Below the pieces are notes generated by a model. It worked only from the letters and a program-made list of their open reading frames with translations, was not told the DNA's origin and ran no database searches. Positions 43,344 to 52,050 of a stretch of DNA of 64,000 nucleotides are shown here, piece after piece. The stretch spans positions 1-64,000 of the forward strand of contig JAVBVS010000031.1 in assembly GCA_036677805.1 (NCBI GenBank). Direction: 5' to 3'. Positions within the stretch are counted from its first letter, which is position 1. Each line of letters starts with the position of its first letter. The position numbers were made by a program, and so were the translations under genes. The stretch is from SIG78 sp036677805. Its GTDB lineage: Bacteria; Verrucomicrobiota; Lentisphaeria; Victivallales; Victivallaceae.

Positions 43344-44531
43344 TTGGGTTCCGGGACGGTGAACATCTGGATCATGGCCGGCGAGGCGTCGGGCGATTTG
43401 TACGGCGCGGCTTTGGCGCGTGATCTGGTGAAGCGGGGAGAAGCCTCCGGGCTGGCGGTCCGGGTGGGCGGCATGGGCGGGCCTGCAATGCAGGCCGCCG
43501 GAGTGGAGCGCACGGTCGATTCGACCGAACTCGGCGTGGTCGGCGTGATCGAGGTGGTCAAACATCTGTTCACCTTTGCCGGGATTTTCTGGCGCCTGAT
43601 CCGGACGGTGAAGGCCGAGCGGCCCGATGCGGTGGTTTTGATCGATTATCCGACGTTCAATCTGCTGTTTGCGCGGATCTTGCATCGGTTGAAAATTCCG
43701 GCGATCTGGTACGTGAGTCCTCATGTCTGGGTCTGGGGCAAGCGGCGGATTCCGAAACTGGCCCGGCTGTGCCGGAAAATGCTGGTTATTTTTCCGTTTG
43801 AGCCGGAGGTTTATGCCGGGAGCGGGCTGGATACCGAGTTCGTCGGCCATCCCCTGATTGATATGGTGGAGGCGCGGCGCGATCCGGCGATCGTGCGCGA
43901 TCCCGATCTGGTGGCGCTGTTGCCGGGGAGCCGGAGCATGGAGATCAGATATCTGCTCGAACCGATGCTCGGCACCGCCGCGGCGCTTTATGCGCGCCGT
44001 CCCGGACTGCGTTTCGTGCTGGCGGCGCCGCGGGAGAAGACCGCCGCCCAGTGCCGGGAGGTGATCGCCCGTTTCCGGACCCGGCATCCCGGTTTGAAGC
44101 TGCCGGAAATTTCGGTGGAGTGTGGCCGGACCGGATACTATTTGCAGGCGGCCGGAACCGGGCTGGCGGCGTCGGGCACGGTGACGGTGGAGTCGGCGGT
44201 GGCGGGATTGCCGCTGGTGGTGGTTTACAAACTCAATTATCTGACGCTGGTGGTGTTCGGGGTGTTTGTGCGGTTGTTCCGCAACGCCTTTACCATGGTC
44301 AATATCATTGCCGACAAGCCGGTTTTCGAGGAGTATTTGCAGTACAAGGTGAAGCCGGAGGTTCTGGTTCCGGCGTTGGAGCGGATTCTGCCCGGCGGAC
44401 CGGAGCGTCCGCGGGTGGAGCGGGAAATGAACGAAGTCAAGACGCTGCTGGGAGGCGAGGCGGGGCCGCAACGGTTGCGGGCCAGCGCACGCGCCGCGGC
44501 GGCCGTGCTGCGGGCGATCGGGAAAATCTGA
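43344..44531 (+). CDS. lpxB: Lipid-A-disaccharide synthase
   Basis: A 395-residue peripheral membrane glycosyltransferase (GT19) that makes the lipid A disaccharide from UDP-diacylglucosamine and lipid X. IWIMAGEASGDLYGAALARDL is the diagnostic start (shown by MAGEASGDLYG), with GGMGGPAMQAAG, DYPTFNLLFAR, WYVSPHVWVWG, LPGSRSMEIRYLLEP and SGTVTVESAVAGLPLVVVYK. The TTG start at 43344 has AAGGAG nine bases upstream. This gene shows the cell makes lipid A, so it has an LPS-bearing outer membrane. Confidence 0.97.
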   Translation: MGSGTVNIWIMAGEASGDLYGAALARDLVKRGEASGLAVRVGGMGGPAMQAAGVERTVDSTELGVVGVIEVVKHLFTFAGIFWRLIRTVKAERPDAVVLIDYPTFNLLFARILHRLKIPAIWYVSPHVWVWGKRRIPKLARLCRKMLVIFPFEPEVYAGSGLDTEFVGHPLIDMVEARRDPAIVRDPDLVALLPGSRSMEIRYLLEPMLGTAAALYARRPGLRFVLAAPREKTAAQCREVIARFRTRHPGLKLPEISVECGRTGYYLQAAGTGLAASGTVTVESAVAGLPLVVVYKLNYLTLVVFGVFVRLFRNAFTMVNIIADKPVFEEYLQYKVKPEVLVPALERILPGGPERPRVEREMNEVKTLLGGEAGPQRLRASARAAAAVLRAIGKI

Positions 44532-44569
44532 GCTTCCCGGCGTCCGGGAAACGCGGCGGAAAGGAAACG

Positions 44570-45328
44570 ATGATGGAAAAGATTTTGCGGGCCGTGCTGC
44601 GATTCGCGGCCGTGCTGCTGGCGGCGCCGGCGGCGCTGCTGCTGTCCGGATGCGCCAGCCAGGGCTACTATCAGGAGCAGGCGGTGGTTCGGGCGCGGGA
44701 TTTTCTGTTCAAGGAATGTCCCGAAATTCCGCTTTACGAACAGGAATACATCAAATTCAACCGGCCGTTCTTTCTGGTTGCGCCGATCACCAAAGGATAT
44801 GAAACCGGGATGTCTCAGATCTGCATCACCTGGATGGTCCCGGACAATCCGGATTTGTACATGGTTTACGGTGCGAGCGGTGCACGGATGATCCAGTGGG
44901 AGCCGATCCGGGTCATCCGCAAGAATTTCAATCAGCCGGATAAGAATTATTTCACCGCGGTGGATCAGGTGCGCAACGATCTGCTGCAAAATCAATTCGG
45001 ACTGCTCAGCACGGATTCGATCAATCATATCCGCTATTCGCTGCCCGGGGTCTGGCGTACGACTTTTCCGCTCGATCTCAATCCCGATCTTTCCTATCCC
45101 CCCGATAAGCTGGCCAAGGCAGAAATGCTGCCGCGTTTCGTGATTGCCTGGAAGGTGATGGAAAACGGCGCCGAACATTATATTCTGGGCGGCGGTACCG
45201 CGATCGACGATAAAATGACCGGGTTCAAGCGGTATTTCAGCGGTATTTTCACCGCCGAGGACTTCCGGGCCGGATTGGTCGACGCCGCGCCGGTGATCGC
45301 GCCCTTCGGCGGGACCATGGCGGAGTGA
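44570..45328 (+). CDS. Lipoprotein of unknown function
   Basis: A 252-residue protein with a long lipoprotein signal peptide ending in the lipobox LLSGC (Cys near residue 25). The mature region is globular (FLFKECPEIPLYEQEYIKFNRPFF, split here as FKECPEIPLYEQ, and MLPRFVIAWKVMENGAEHYI) with no family I recognise. ATG 44570 or 44573 (ATGATG) follows AAGGAAACG. Its place between lpxB and yicC in a conserved-looking housekeeping run suggests an envelope role. Confidence 0.75.
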   Translation: MMEKILRAVLRFAAVLLAAPAALLLSGCASQGYYQEQAVVRARDFLFKECPEIPLYEQEYIKFNRPFFLVAPITKGYETGMSQICITWMVPDNPDLYMVYGASGARMIQWEPIRVIRKNFNQPDKNYFTAVDQVRNDLLQNQFGLLSTDSINHIRYSLPGVWRTTFPLDLNPDLSYPPDKLAKAEMLPRFVIAWKVMENGAEHYILGGGTAIDDKMTGFKRYFSGIFTAEDFRAGLVDAAPVIAPFGGTMAE

Positions 45329-45391
45329 CGATGCCGCGAAAAAAAAGGGCGGCGTGGCCGCATGATGTGCAAAAATCCGGGAGAAGACAAG

Positions 45392-46267
45392 ATGATTTTA
45401 TCCAGCATGACCGGCTTCGGTTCCGGCAGTGCGACTTATGACGATGGCACCCTGACCGCCGAAATTGCCACGGTCAACCGGCGGCAGCTGGAGATGCGGT
45501 TTGCCTTGCCGCGCGAACTCAACAGCATGGAAAATGAGTTGCGCAAGCAACTTCAGGAACAGTTGTCGCGGGGTATGGTGTCGGTTCGTATTTTCCGTTC
45601 CGGCGGCATCGCCGGAGCAGTCGGCGTCAACCGCGAGCGGCTGAAGGCGTTGACCGTGCTGGCGCTTGAACTCAAGAACGAATTCAAACTGGAGGGCGAG
45701 ATTTCACCTTCGGCGCTGCTGGCGCTGCCCGGCGTGCTCGATGATATGAATGGCGAGACCGCCTCGGAATCGCTCCAGCAGGCGGCGCGCGAAGCGCTGA
45801 AGCTGGCGCTCGAAGGGTTGAATCGGATGCGCCGGACTGAGGGCGAGGCGTTGGGACGGGAGCTCGGCGAGCGCCTGAAGTTGTTGCGCGCCATGCAAAA
45901 GGAACTTTGTCTCGAGGCGCGGAATATCGAAGCGGCGTTGAAACAGCGGATGCTGGATAAGCTGACGCAGTCGGGACTGAATGTCGATCCGCATGACGAA
46001 CGCTTTCTGAAAGAGCTGCTGTTTTATGCGGACAAATCCGATGTGACCGAGGAATTGACCCGGCTGGAGAGTCATTTCGGCCAGTTCGAGGGCTTCCTTG
46101 CGGGCGGAGAAGGCGGCGGCCGGAGCATGGATTTCCTGATTCAGGAGATGTTCCGCGAAATCACCACGCTGGGCAACAAGGCCGGTTCGGGGCCGGTCGC
46201 AAGAGTGATTGTACGGTTCAAGTCCGAGCTTGAAAAGATGCGTGAACAAGTGCAGAATCTGGAGTGA
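45392..46267 (+). CDS. yicC: YicC-family endoribonuclease
   Basis: A 291-residue cytoplasmic protein. The start MILSSMTGFGSGSATYDDG and the end (FLIQEMFREITTLGNKAG with RVIVRFKSELEKMREQVQNLE, shown in part as SELEKMREQVQN) are diagnostic for YicC/YloC proteins, which are RNA-degrading enzymes. In many bacteria yicC precedes gmk and rpoZ, but here it precedes cysE. ATG 45392 has GGGAG upstream; the in-frame ATG at 45362 would add ten residues not found in the family. Confidence 0.95.
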   Translation: MILSSMTGFGSGSATYDDGTLTAEIATVNRRQLEMRFALPRELNSMENELRKQLQEQLSRGMVSVRIFRSGGIAGAVGVNRERLKALTVLALELKNEFKLEGEISPSALLALPGVLDDMNGETASESLQQAAREALKLALEGLNRMRRTEGEALGRELGERLKLLRAMQKELCLEARNIEAALKQRMLDKLTQSGLNVDPHDERFLKELLFYADKSDVTEELTRLESHFGQFEGFLAGGEGGGRSMDFLIQEMFREITTLGNKAGSGPVARVIVRFKSELEKMREQVQNLE

Positions 46268-46328
46268 GGCGACCGGAACCCGGCGATTGCTTCGCGCGGG
46301 GAAAAAAGACCCGGAGGGAAGAAACGGA

Positions 46329-47276
46329 ATGAACGGAAAACATTGTCACGAATTCAAATTGGGGCCGGAGAAGCTCGGTCGGCTGGTGACCGGGCTTGAA
46401 GCCAGCTATGCCGACGGCTACGGCGTCAATCTCGCGGAGGGGGCCAATCTGCCGCGGCGCCGGGAAATCCTTTCGGTGCTGGACAAAATCGAGGCGCTGC
46501 TCTTTCCCGGCTTCGAGGTTGAGGCGCGTTATCGTCTGGAAACGATTTCGTACTCCACCGGCGAACTGCTGCAGCAAATTTATCTGGAGCTGACCGACCT
46601 TTGCGTCCGCAGTTTCTGTTACATGTGCGAAAAGCGCAATCCGCCGGACCGGGAAAATTGCCGGATTACCGAAAAAAGCGAAAATGCGGTCATGGCGCTG
46701 CTGGAAGCGTTGCCGGAACTGCGTGAGATCGCCAAGTCCGATGTCGACGCCGCCTATGCCGGCGATCCCGCCGCCCGGAGCAAAGCCGAGATCATCATCG
46801 GCTATCCCGCGATCAAGGCGATCGAGGTTCAGCGCGTCGCTCATGTGCTCTACCGCAATGAGGTTCCGTTCATCCCGCGGATGATGACCGAATATGCCCA
46901 CAGCCTGACCGGCATCGACATTCATCCGGGCGCTCAACTCGGGCGCGGTTTTTTCATCGACCACGGCACCGGCGTGGTGATTGGTGAAACCGCGGTGATC
47001 GGCGACCATGTAAGGCTTTATCAGGGCGTGACTCTGGGGGCGCTTTCGTTCCCCAAGGATTCGTGTGGGATGCTGGTCAAGGGCCTGCGCCGCCACCCCA
47101 CCATCGAAGATAGCGTGATCATTTACGCCAACGCCACGGTGCTGGGCGACGTGACCATCGGCGCCAATTCGGTGCTGGGCGGCAACGTCTGGATCACCGA
47201 AAGCCTGCCGCCCGGCACCAAGGTTGCGGTCGCGCCCTCCGAGCACAAGATCAAATACCGTTCGCCCGGAGCGTAA
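46329..47276 (+). CDS. cysE: Serine O-acetyltransferase
   Basis: A 315-residue cytoplasmic enzyme that makes O-acetylserine for cysteine synthesis. The C-terminal left-handed beta-helix has hexapeptide repeats and the catalytic segment (IDIHPGAQLGRGFFIDHGTG, VVIGETAVIGDHV, YQGVTLGALSF). The N-terminal helical part is longer than in E. coli CysE and holds a CYMCEKRNPPDRENC cysteine group, which belongs to a distinct long subgroup. ATG 46329 follows GGAGGG by 11 bases. Four bases before yggS. Confidence 0.93.
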   Translation: MNGKHCHEFKLGPEKLGRLVTGLEASYADGYGVNLAEGANLPRRREILSVLDKIEALLFPGFEVEARYRLETISYSTGELLQQIYLELTDLCVRSFCYMCEKRNPPDRENCRITEKSENAVMALLEALPELREIAKSDVDAAYAGDPAARSKAEIIIGYPAIKAIEVQRVAHVLYRNEVPFIPRMMTEYAHSLTGIDIHPGAQLGRGFFIDHGTGVVIGETAVIGDHVRLYQGVTLGALSFPKDSCGMLVKGLRRHPTIEDSVIIYANATVLGDVTIGANSVLGGNVWITESLPPGTKVAVAPSEHKIKYRSPGA

Positions 47277-47280
47277 TCAC

Positions 47281-47970
47281 ATGACGGAGTCCTTTGCGCA
47301 ACGCCTGCAAGCCGTACGGGAGGAAATCGCCCGCGTCGCGCTGGCGGCGGGACGGAGCCCGGAAAGTGTGCGGTTGCTGGCGGTCAGCAAAACCTTTCCG
47401 GCGGCGGCCGTCCGCGAGGCCTACGCTGCCGGGCTGCGCTGCTTCGGGGAGAATAAAATTCAGGAACTGGAACTCAAACGGCCGCAACTGCCCGGCGATA
47501 TCGAATGGCACTTCATCGGCCATCTTCAAAGCAACAAAGCGGCGCGGGCGGTGGAATTGGCCGACTGGATCCATTCGGTGGACTCGCTGAAGCTGCTGAG
47601 TCGGCTCGACCGGCTGGCCGGGGAGCGCAACCGGCGTCCGGTTATCCTGATCGAAGTCAATTCCGGCGAGACCGAAAAATCCGGCGTCGATTACGCCGCT
47701 CTGCCCGAACTCGCGGCGGCGGCGGCGAACGCCGAACACCTCAACTGGCGCGGCCTGATGACGATGGCGCCGTTATCCGCCGATCCGGCGGTCTGGCGCC
47801 GGGCATTCGAACGGCTGCGCTCGACCCGGGATGAGCTGGAGTGCCGCCTTGGAGTGAAGCTGCCCGAACTTTCGATGGGCATGAGCGGCGATTTTCCGGC
47901 GGCAGTCGCCGCCGGCGCAACGCTGGTACGCATCGGCAGCGCGCTTTTCGGCAGCCGGATTTACGCCTGA
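47281..47970 (+). CDS. yggS: YggS-family PLP homeostasis protein
   Basis: A 229-residue monomeric fold-type III PLP protein that buffers vitamin B6. The PLP lysine lies in LLAVSKTFPAA, followed by FGENKIQE, WHFIGHLQSNKA, VNSGETEKSG, RGLMTMAPLS, LSMGMSGDFPAAVAAGATLVRIG (phosphate site). Complete. ATG 47281 comes four bases after the cysE stop, so the two are translationally close. It ends the dapB run. Confidence 0.97.
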   Translation: MTESFAQRLQAVREEIARVALAAGRSPESVRLLAVSKTFPAAAVREAYAAGLRCFGENKIQELELKRPQLPGDIEWHFIGHLQSNKAARAVELADWIHSVDSLKLLSRLDRLAGERNRRPVILIEVNSGETEKSGVDYAALPELAAAAANAEHLNWRGLMTMAPLSADPAVWRRAFERLRSTRDELECRLGVKLPELSMGMSGDFPAAVAAGATLVRIGSALFGSRIYA

Positions 47971-48011
47971 CGGTTTCCCGTCGAGCAGAGATTGCCGTCG
48001 CGGGTCGAAAA

Positions 48012-48029
48012 TGACGGATATTTCCGTCA
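48012..48029. terminator. Stem-loop in the convergent yggS/enolase-superfamily gap
   Basis: TGACGGA-TATT-TCCGTCA is a perfect seven-pair hairpin; TTTT follows on the minus strand. It could end either transcript. Confidence 0.35.
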
Positions 48030-48111
48030 CTTCGCGCATTTGACGGGAGAGCGACGCGTCACGTCCCGGCAATGCCGTTTTGCGCAAATTTCGCCGCGTC
48101 CGCCCCGGGCT

Positions 48112-49233
48112 TCACACGATCAATGGCGACGGCGCATAGCGGCGCAGTTTGTCGCGGTCGACGGTGATGCCCAACCCGGGCTTCGGCGACAGCCGGATCA
48201 TACAGCCGCTCATCGCGTAAGGTTCGGCCAGAATGTCGTCGCTCATATACATCATCGAAAAAACGCAGTCCGACGCGAGCGTACAGTTGGGCAGCGTCGC
48301 CGCCGCCAGGCGCGGCGCCTCGGCCACCCCGGAGCCGACCCGGCTGCCGATCCAGTTGCGGATGTTGTGGCGTTGACAGATATCATGGATTTGACGGGCG
48401 CGGGTCAGGCCGCCGGTCCGGCAGACTTTGATGTTGACGATGTCGGCGGCTTCCAGCGCGGCGCAGCATTCGGCGTCATGCGGAGTATGGATGCTTTCGT
48501 CGAGGCAGATCGGCGAGGTGATTTTGCGCCGCAGGAGCGAATGAAAATAGATGTCGCGTTCATCCAGCGGCTGCTCGATCATCAGCAGATTGAAGTCGTC
48601 CCAGCGCGCCAGCTCGGCGAAATCTCCGATGCCGTAAGCGTTGTTGGCATCGACCATCAGGGTGATTCCGGGGTAGCGGCGGCGAACTGCGGCGATGTAA
48701 TCGAAATCCTTTCCGGGCATGACTTTGAGCTTGATCCGGCGCATGCCCCGGTCGAGCTGTTCGGCCACGGCGTCGCAGAGCATATCGGGGTGTTCCTTGA
48801 TGCCCATGCTGGGACCGGATTCGACGGTATCGCGGACACCGCCGAGGAGCTGCCAGCACGGTTTGCCGCACATCTGGCCGTAAATGTCCCATGCCGCCGC
48901 GTCAATCGCCGCCTTGGCGAAGTTGCCGCCCCGGTAATGATCCATCCAGGCGATGGCTTCGTCGGGATGCGCCAGCTTGCGGCCGCGCATCAGCGGCATC
49001 AGCGAGTTCTGGATCAGGTCGATGGCCGAGCCGACGGTTTCATGGGCGTAGAACGGCACCCGGTCGACCGAGGCTTCACCCCAGCCGGTCAGCCCGTTGT
49101 CGGCCCGGACCTCAATCAGGAGACCGTGTTTTTCGCGGATTTCTCCGGCGCTGATCCGGAAGGGGTGCTTCAGGGCGATGGTGTAGGGGTGGAGGGTGGC
49201 TTCGACCAGGGAAAAACCGTCCGTGTTCATCAT
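48112..49233 (-). CDS. Enolase-superfamily enzyme (MenC/N-acylamino acid racemase-like)
   Basis: A 373-residue protein of the muconate lactonizing subgroup. The capping part has HPFRISAGEIREKHGLLIEV-like sequence and GWGEASVDRVPFYAHETV. The barrel has the KxK pair in IKLKVMPGKD, metal ligands Asp (MVDANNAYG), Glu (MIEQPLDERD) and Asp (CLDESIH), and the opposite Lys in VNIKVCRTGG. This is the order of o-succinylbenzoate synthase/NSAR enzymes. No other menaquinone genes are nearby, so racemase or epimerase activity is equally likely. ATG 49233 has GAGGA six bases upstream. Confidence 0.85.
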   Translation of the reverse strand: MMNTDGFSLVEATLHPYTIALKHPFRISAGEIREKHGLLIEVRADNGLTGWGEASVDRVPFYAHETVGSAIDLIQNSLMPLMRGRKLAHPDEAIAWMDHYRGGNFAKAAIDAAAWDIYGQMCGKPCWQLLGGVRDTVESGPSMGIKEHPDMLCDAVAEQLDRGMRRIKLKVMPGKDFDYIAAVRRRYPGITLMVDANNAYGIGDFAELARWDDFNLLMIEQPLDERDIYFHSLLRRKITSPICLDESIHTPHDAECCAALEAADIVNIKVCRTGGLTRARQIHDICQRHNIRNWIGSRVGSGVAEAPRLAAATLPNCTLASDCVFSMMYMSDDILAEPYAMSGCMIRLSPKPGLGITVDRDKLRRYAPSPLIV

Positions 49234-49249
49234 GGAATCCTCACTTGGT

Positions 49250-49912
49250 TCAGTTCTTCGACGGCCGTCCGGCGATGGCGGCCAGACGGCGCTCGAGGGC
49301 ATGATATTCATTTTCGGGAAAACCGTTGCGATGCAATGCGGTGCGCAGGATGATCCCGGCTTCGGCGGTGCGGCCGATTCCGGCCGCGACATCGTCCAGC
49401 CGCATCAGGATGTTCAGCGTGTATTCCGGAACGACTTCGGGTTTGTCCGCCAGATAATCGACTCCCAGTTGCCATGCGGCTTCGGGGGCGTCGCCGGGGC
49501 CGAGGTAAAAATCCATGACAATCAACACGAAGTGGGCATTGTGGCGGCAGGCGGGCATCATGCGCTCGACTTCGGCGCGGGCGGCGTCGAGTTTGCGGTG
49601 CGCAATCAGGCCTTCGAGATGGCTGAGCGGCACCGGCGCGGTCTTCAGTTTCCGGCCGAGGCCGAAGATGGCGTCGAGCGTCCGGTCGATCCAGTGCCGG
49701 ATCCAGATCAAATAAAAAAATATCGCGGCAACGGCGAACAGAAGGAGCCCCGCCAGGAATCCGGCCACTGCGGCCAAGCTGTTTCCGGTGGCGACGCCGC
49801 GGAGAAACAGCACGAATCCTCCGAGCATGCACCCCAGCATGATCAGAGTGCCGATGAACGGCGGGATAAAATCTTTAACTTTTTGGAGATTGAACCGAAC
49901 CCGGATTGGCAT
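49250..49912 (-). CDS. Membrane protein of unknown function with helical cytoplasmic domain
   Basis: A 220-residue protein with two membrane helices (about residues 17-38 and 45-70, GFLAGLLLFAVAAIFFYLIW) and a C-terminal helical domain of about 140 residues (HLEGLIAHRKLDAARAEVERMM, AAWQLGVDYLADKP) that looks TPR-like. No family is recognised. It precedes the enolase-superfamily gene by 16 bases, probably in one transcript, and is divergent from hisB. Confidence 0.72.
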   Translation of the reverse strand: MPIRVRFNLQKVKDFIPPFIGTLIMLGCMLGGFVLFLRGVATGNSLAAVAGFLAGLLLFAVAAIFFYLIWIRHWIDRTLDAIFGLGRKLKTAPVPLSHLEGLIAHRKLDAARAEVERMMPACRHNAHFVLIVMDFYLGPGDAPEAAWQLGVDYLADKPEVVPEYTLNILMRLDDVAAGIGRTAEAGIILRTALHRNGFPENEYHALERRLAAIAGRPSKN

Positions 49913-49945
49913 TTTCTCCCCCGAGGCATTACATTATTCAACATC

Positions 49946-49960
49946 ACGATGAATCATCGT
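49946..49960. promoter_or_regulatory. Perfect palindrome in the hisB divergent region
   Basis: ACGATGA-A-TCATCGT, a 7-1-7 inverted repeat, fills the spacer between a possible -35 (TTCAAC, 49937-49942) and -10 (TAAACT, 49961-49966) for hisB. Placement suggests an operator; the regulator is unknown. Confidence 0.45.
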
Positions 49961-50004
49961 AAACTATAGCCGCTTTCGATCCAAAAGTCAAGGATGCCGC
50001 TTCT

Positions 50005-50604
50005 ATGAAGGGAAAAATCCGTCAGAGCTCCATCAAGCGCGTTACGCGCGAAACCGCCATTGAATTGTCGTTCAATCTCGACGGGAGCGGCGAGAACGAT
50101 GTCCAGAGCGGGGTCGCATTTCTCGACCACATGCTCGAACTTTTCGCCAAACACGGTTTTTTCGACCTGACCGTGCGGGCGAAAGGAGATACCGACGTGG
50201 ATTTCCATCACACGCTGGAGGATATGGGGCTGGTGCTCGGCAGCGCCATCGCCGAGGCTTGCGGCGACCGCAAGGGCATCCGGCGTTACGGCAGTTTCCT
50301 GCTGCCGATGGATGAGGCGCTGGCCGAAATCGCGCTCGATCTCTCCGGTCGGCCCTATCTGGTTTACGAAGTCGCCATGCCCGCCGCGCGGGTGGGCAAT
50401 ATCGACGTTCAGCTTTTTCACGAATTCTTCCAGGCTTTGTGCGTAAAAGCCGGGATGAATCTTCATATACGGCTGCTCTCCGGGAGCGAAGCGCACCATT
50501 GCCTCGAAGCCATCTTCAAGGGCTTCGCCAAGGCGCTGGACATCGCGACCGGTTTCGATCCTCGGATTCAGGGCGTGCTGTCGACTAAAGGATGCCTGGA
50601 TTGA
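50005..50604 (+). CDS. hisB: Imidazoleglycerol-phosphate dehydratase
   Basis: A 199-residue manganese enzyme for the sixth step of histidine synthesis. The metal motifs are HHTLEDMGLVLG and EAHHCLEAIFKGFAKAL, with FLDHMLELFAKHG near the start. It is the single-function form, without the fused phosphatase of E. coli HisB. It is followed 20 bases later by tolQ, with which it may share a transcript. Confidence 0.98.
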   Translation: MKGKIRQSSIKRVTRETAIELSFNLDGSGENDVQSGVAFLDHMLELFAKHGFFDLTVRAKGDTDVDFHHTLEDMGLVLGSAIAEACGDRKGIRRYGSFLLPMDEALAEIALDLSGRPYLVYEVAMPAARVGNIDVQLFHEFFQALCVKAGMNLHIRLLSGSEAHHCLEAIFKGFAKALDIATGFDPRIQGVLSTKGCLD

Positions 50605-50624
50605 GGCAAAAGCGGGAGAATTGA

Positions 50625-51542
50625 ATGATGTTTGGTCTGCCGTTGATCGGGGATACCGGAGTCTGGTATGCGTTTACCAATTCGGATGCGATGGGCAAAG
50701 CGGTTGTGCTGCTTCTTTTCATGGGGTCGATGGTCGCCTGGTTCATTATGATCGAGAAAGGCCTGGGACTCTACCGGGCGCAAAAACTGTCCGAGCGCTT
50801 TGCCGCCCAGTTCTCCTCGCGTCATGGCTTGAGTTCGATGCTGCGCGACGCCACCGGCAATCCGAGCCCGGTGGCCCATGTTTATCTGAGCGGCATGGAG
50901 CAGCTGCTGGAGTTTTATGGCCAGAATCCCGAGGAGGCGCGTCGGGGGACGGCGGGGACGCCGGTGCAGAAGTTGTCGCCGGCCCAGCTTGACGCGGTCC
51001 AGACCGCATTGGAACGGGAAGTGTCCCGGCAGATTTTTGTGATTGAGGAACATATCGGGGTTCTGGGGACGGCGGTGAGCCTGAGTCCGTTTCTGGGGCT
51101 TTTCGGGACGGTCTGGGGGGTGATGATCGCCTTCTGCGGCGCCGCGGCGGCGGGCAGCGCCAACATTCAGGCGCTGGCGCCCGGGGTAGCGGGGGCGCTG
51201 CTGACCACGGTGGCCGGGCTGCTGGTGGCGATTCCCTCGCTGGTCGGCTACAATACGCTGACCCAGATGATTCGCAAGATCACCGTGAGCATGGACAATT
51301 TCAGCGAAACCTTCATGGCTCGGCTCAAACTGGAACAGCTGGAGTCGCGCGATCAGGTGGAGCCGGCCGCGCCGCCGGTCCCGATGACCGCGGCGCAGCG
51401 TCCGGTCAACATGCCTCCGCAGGATTACCGGGCGGCTTCCGCTGCTTCCGCGTCGCCGCATTCCGGTATGGCGCAGCCGTCACTGCACGGGATCGATTCG
51501 AGCGTCCGGGCGACCGTTCCGGATGATGTCCGGACGAATTAA
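50625..51542 (+). CDS. tolQ: TolQ/ExbB-type proton channel protein
   Basis: A 305-residue inner-membrane protein of the MotA/TolQ/ExbB family. There are three membrane helices: AVVLLLFMGSMVAWFIMIE near the start, then two in FLGLFGTVWGVMIAFCGAA and GALLTTVAGLLVAIPSLVGYN. These are the conserved channel segments. A cytoplasmic tail of about 60 residues rich in Pro, Ala and Ser (PAAPPVPMTAAQRPVNMP) extends past the usual end. With TolR it turns proton flow into motion across the envelope. The ExbB or TolQ name is a choice based on the following TolR-like gene and the nearby pal. Confidence 0.92.
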   Translation: MMFGLPLIGDTGVWYAFTNSDAMGKAVVLLLFMGSMVAWFIMIEKGLGLYRAQKLSERFAAQFSSRHGLSSMLRDATGNPSPVAHVYLSGMEQLLEFYGQNPEEARRGTAGTPVQKLSPAQLDAVQTALEREVSRQIFVIEEHIGVLGTAVSLSPFLGLFGTVWGVMIAFCGAAAAGSANIQALAPGVAGALLTTVAGLLVAIPSLVGYNTLTQMIRKITVSMDNFSETFMARLKLEQLESRDQVEPAAPPVPMTAAQRPVNMPPQDYRAASAASASPHSGMAQPSLHGIDSSVRATVPDDVRTN

Positions 51543-51557
51543 GGGAGGGCGTCAAAG

Positions 51558-51992
51558 ATGGGCCGCCGCAAAGTCCGGTCGCAGCTGGATGCGATCGATC
51601 AGATCAATATTACGCCGTTGATGGATTTGATGTGCATGCTGATGGTGGTGTTCATGATTACCGCCCCGCTGCTCGAAAACGGCGTCGATGTGACGCCGCC
51701 GACCATGAACGCCGAAGAGATCGATACCGACAAGCTGATCAAGAATCTCACCATCAATCGCGATGGCATTCTGACCTATGAGAATACGCGGGTCACGCCG
51801 CGGGAATTGCTGGAAACGCTGCGGACGCTCCAGCAGCGTTCTCCGGACGCGGTGCTGCTGCTGCGGGCGGACGGATCGCGCAGTTACAACGAGGTGATCG
51901 AAGTGATGCGTACCATTCGCGAGTCCGGTTTCCGCAACGTCCAGCTGGTGACGCTGAGCGAGGCGACAAGTAAACCTCTTTCCCGAAAATAA
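51558..51992 (+). CDS. tolR: TolR/ExbD-type protein
   Basis: A 144-residue protein with one membrane helix carrying the proton-path Asp (INITPLMDLMCMLMVVFMIT, the PLMDLM motif) and a periplasmic domain (LLLRADGSRSYNEVIEVMRTIRESG, shown in part as LRADGSRSYNEVIEVM). It pairs with TolQ 15 bases upstream. tolA and tolB are missing here. A strong terminator follows. Confidence 0.93.
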   Translation: MGRRKVRSQLDAIDQINITPLMDLMCMLMVVFMITAPLLENGVDVTPPTMNAEEIDTDKLIKNLTINRDGILTYENTRVTPRELLETLRTLQQRSPDAVLLLRADGSRSYNEVIEVMRTIRESGFRNVQLVTLSEATSKPLSRK

Positions 51993-52004
51993 TGAGGGTT
52001 GTGC

Positions 52005-52033
52005 GGGCGGCTGATGCAAGCCGCCCTTTTTTT
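52005..52033 (+). terminator. Rho-independent terminator of tolQ-tolR
   Basis: GGGCGGCT-gatgca-AGCCGCCC followed by seven T: a perfect eight-pair stem. Confidence 0.93.
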
Positions 52034-52050
52034 GTCGGAGAAGGGAGCGT

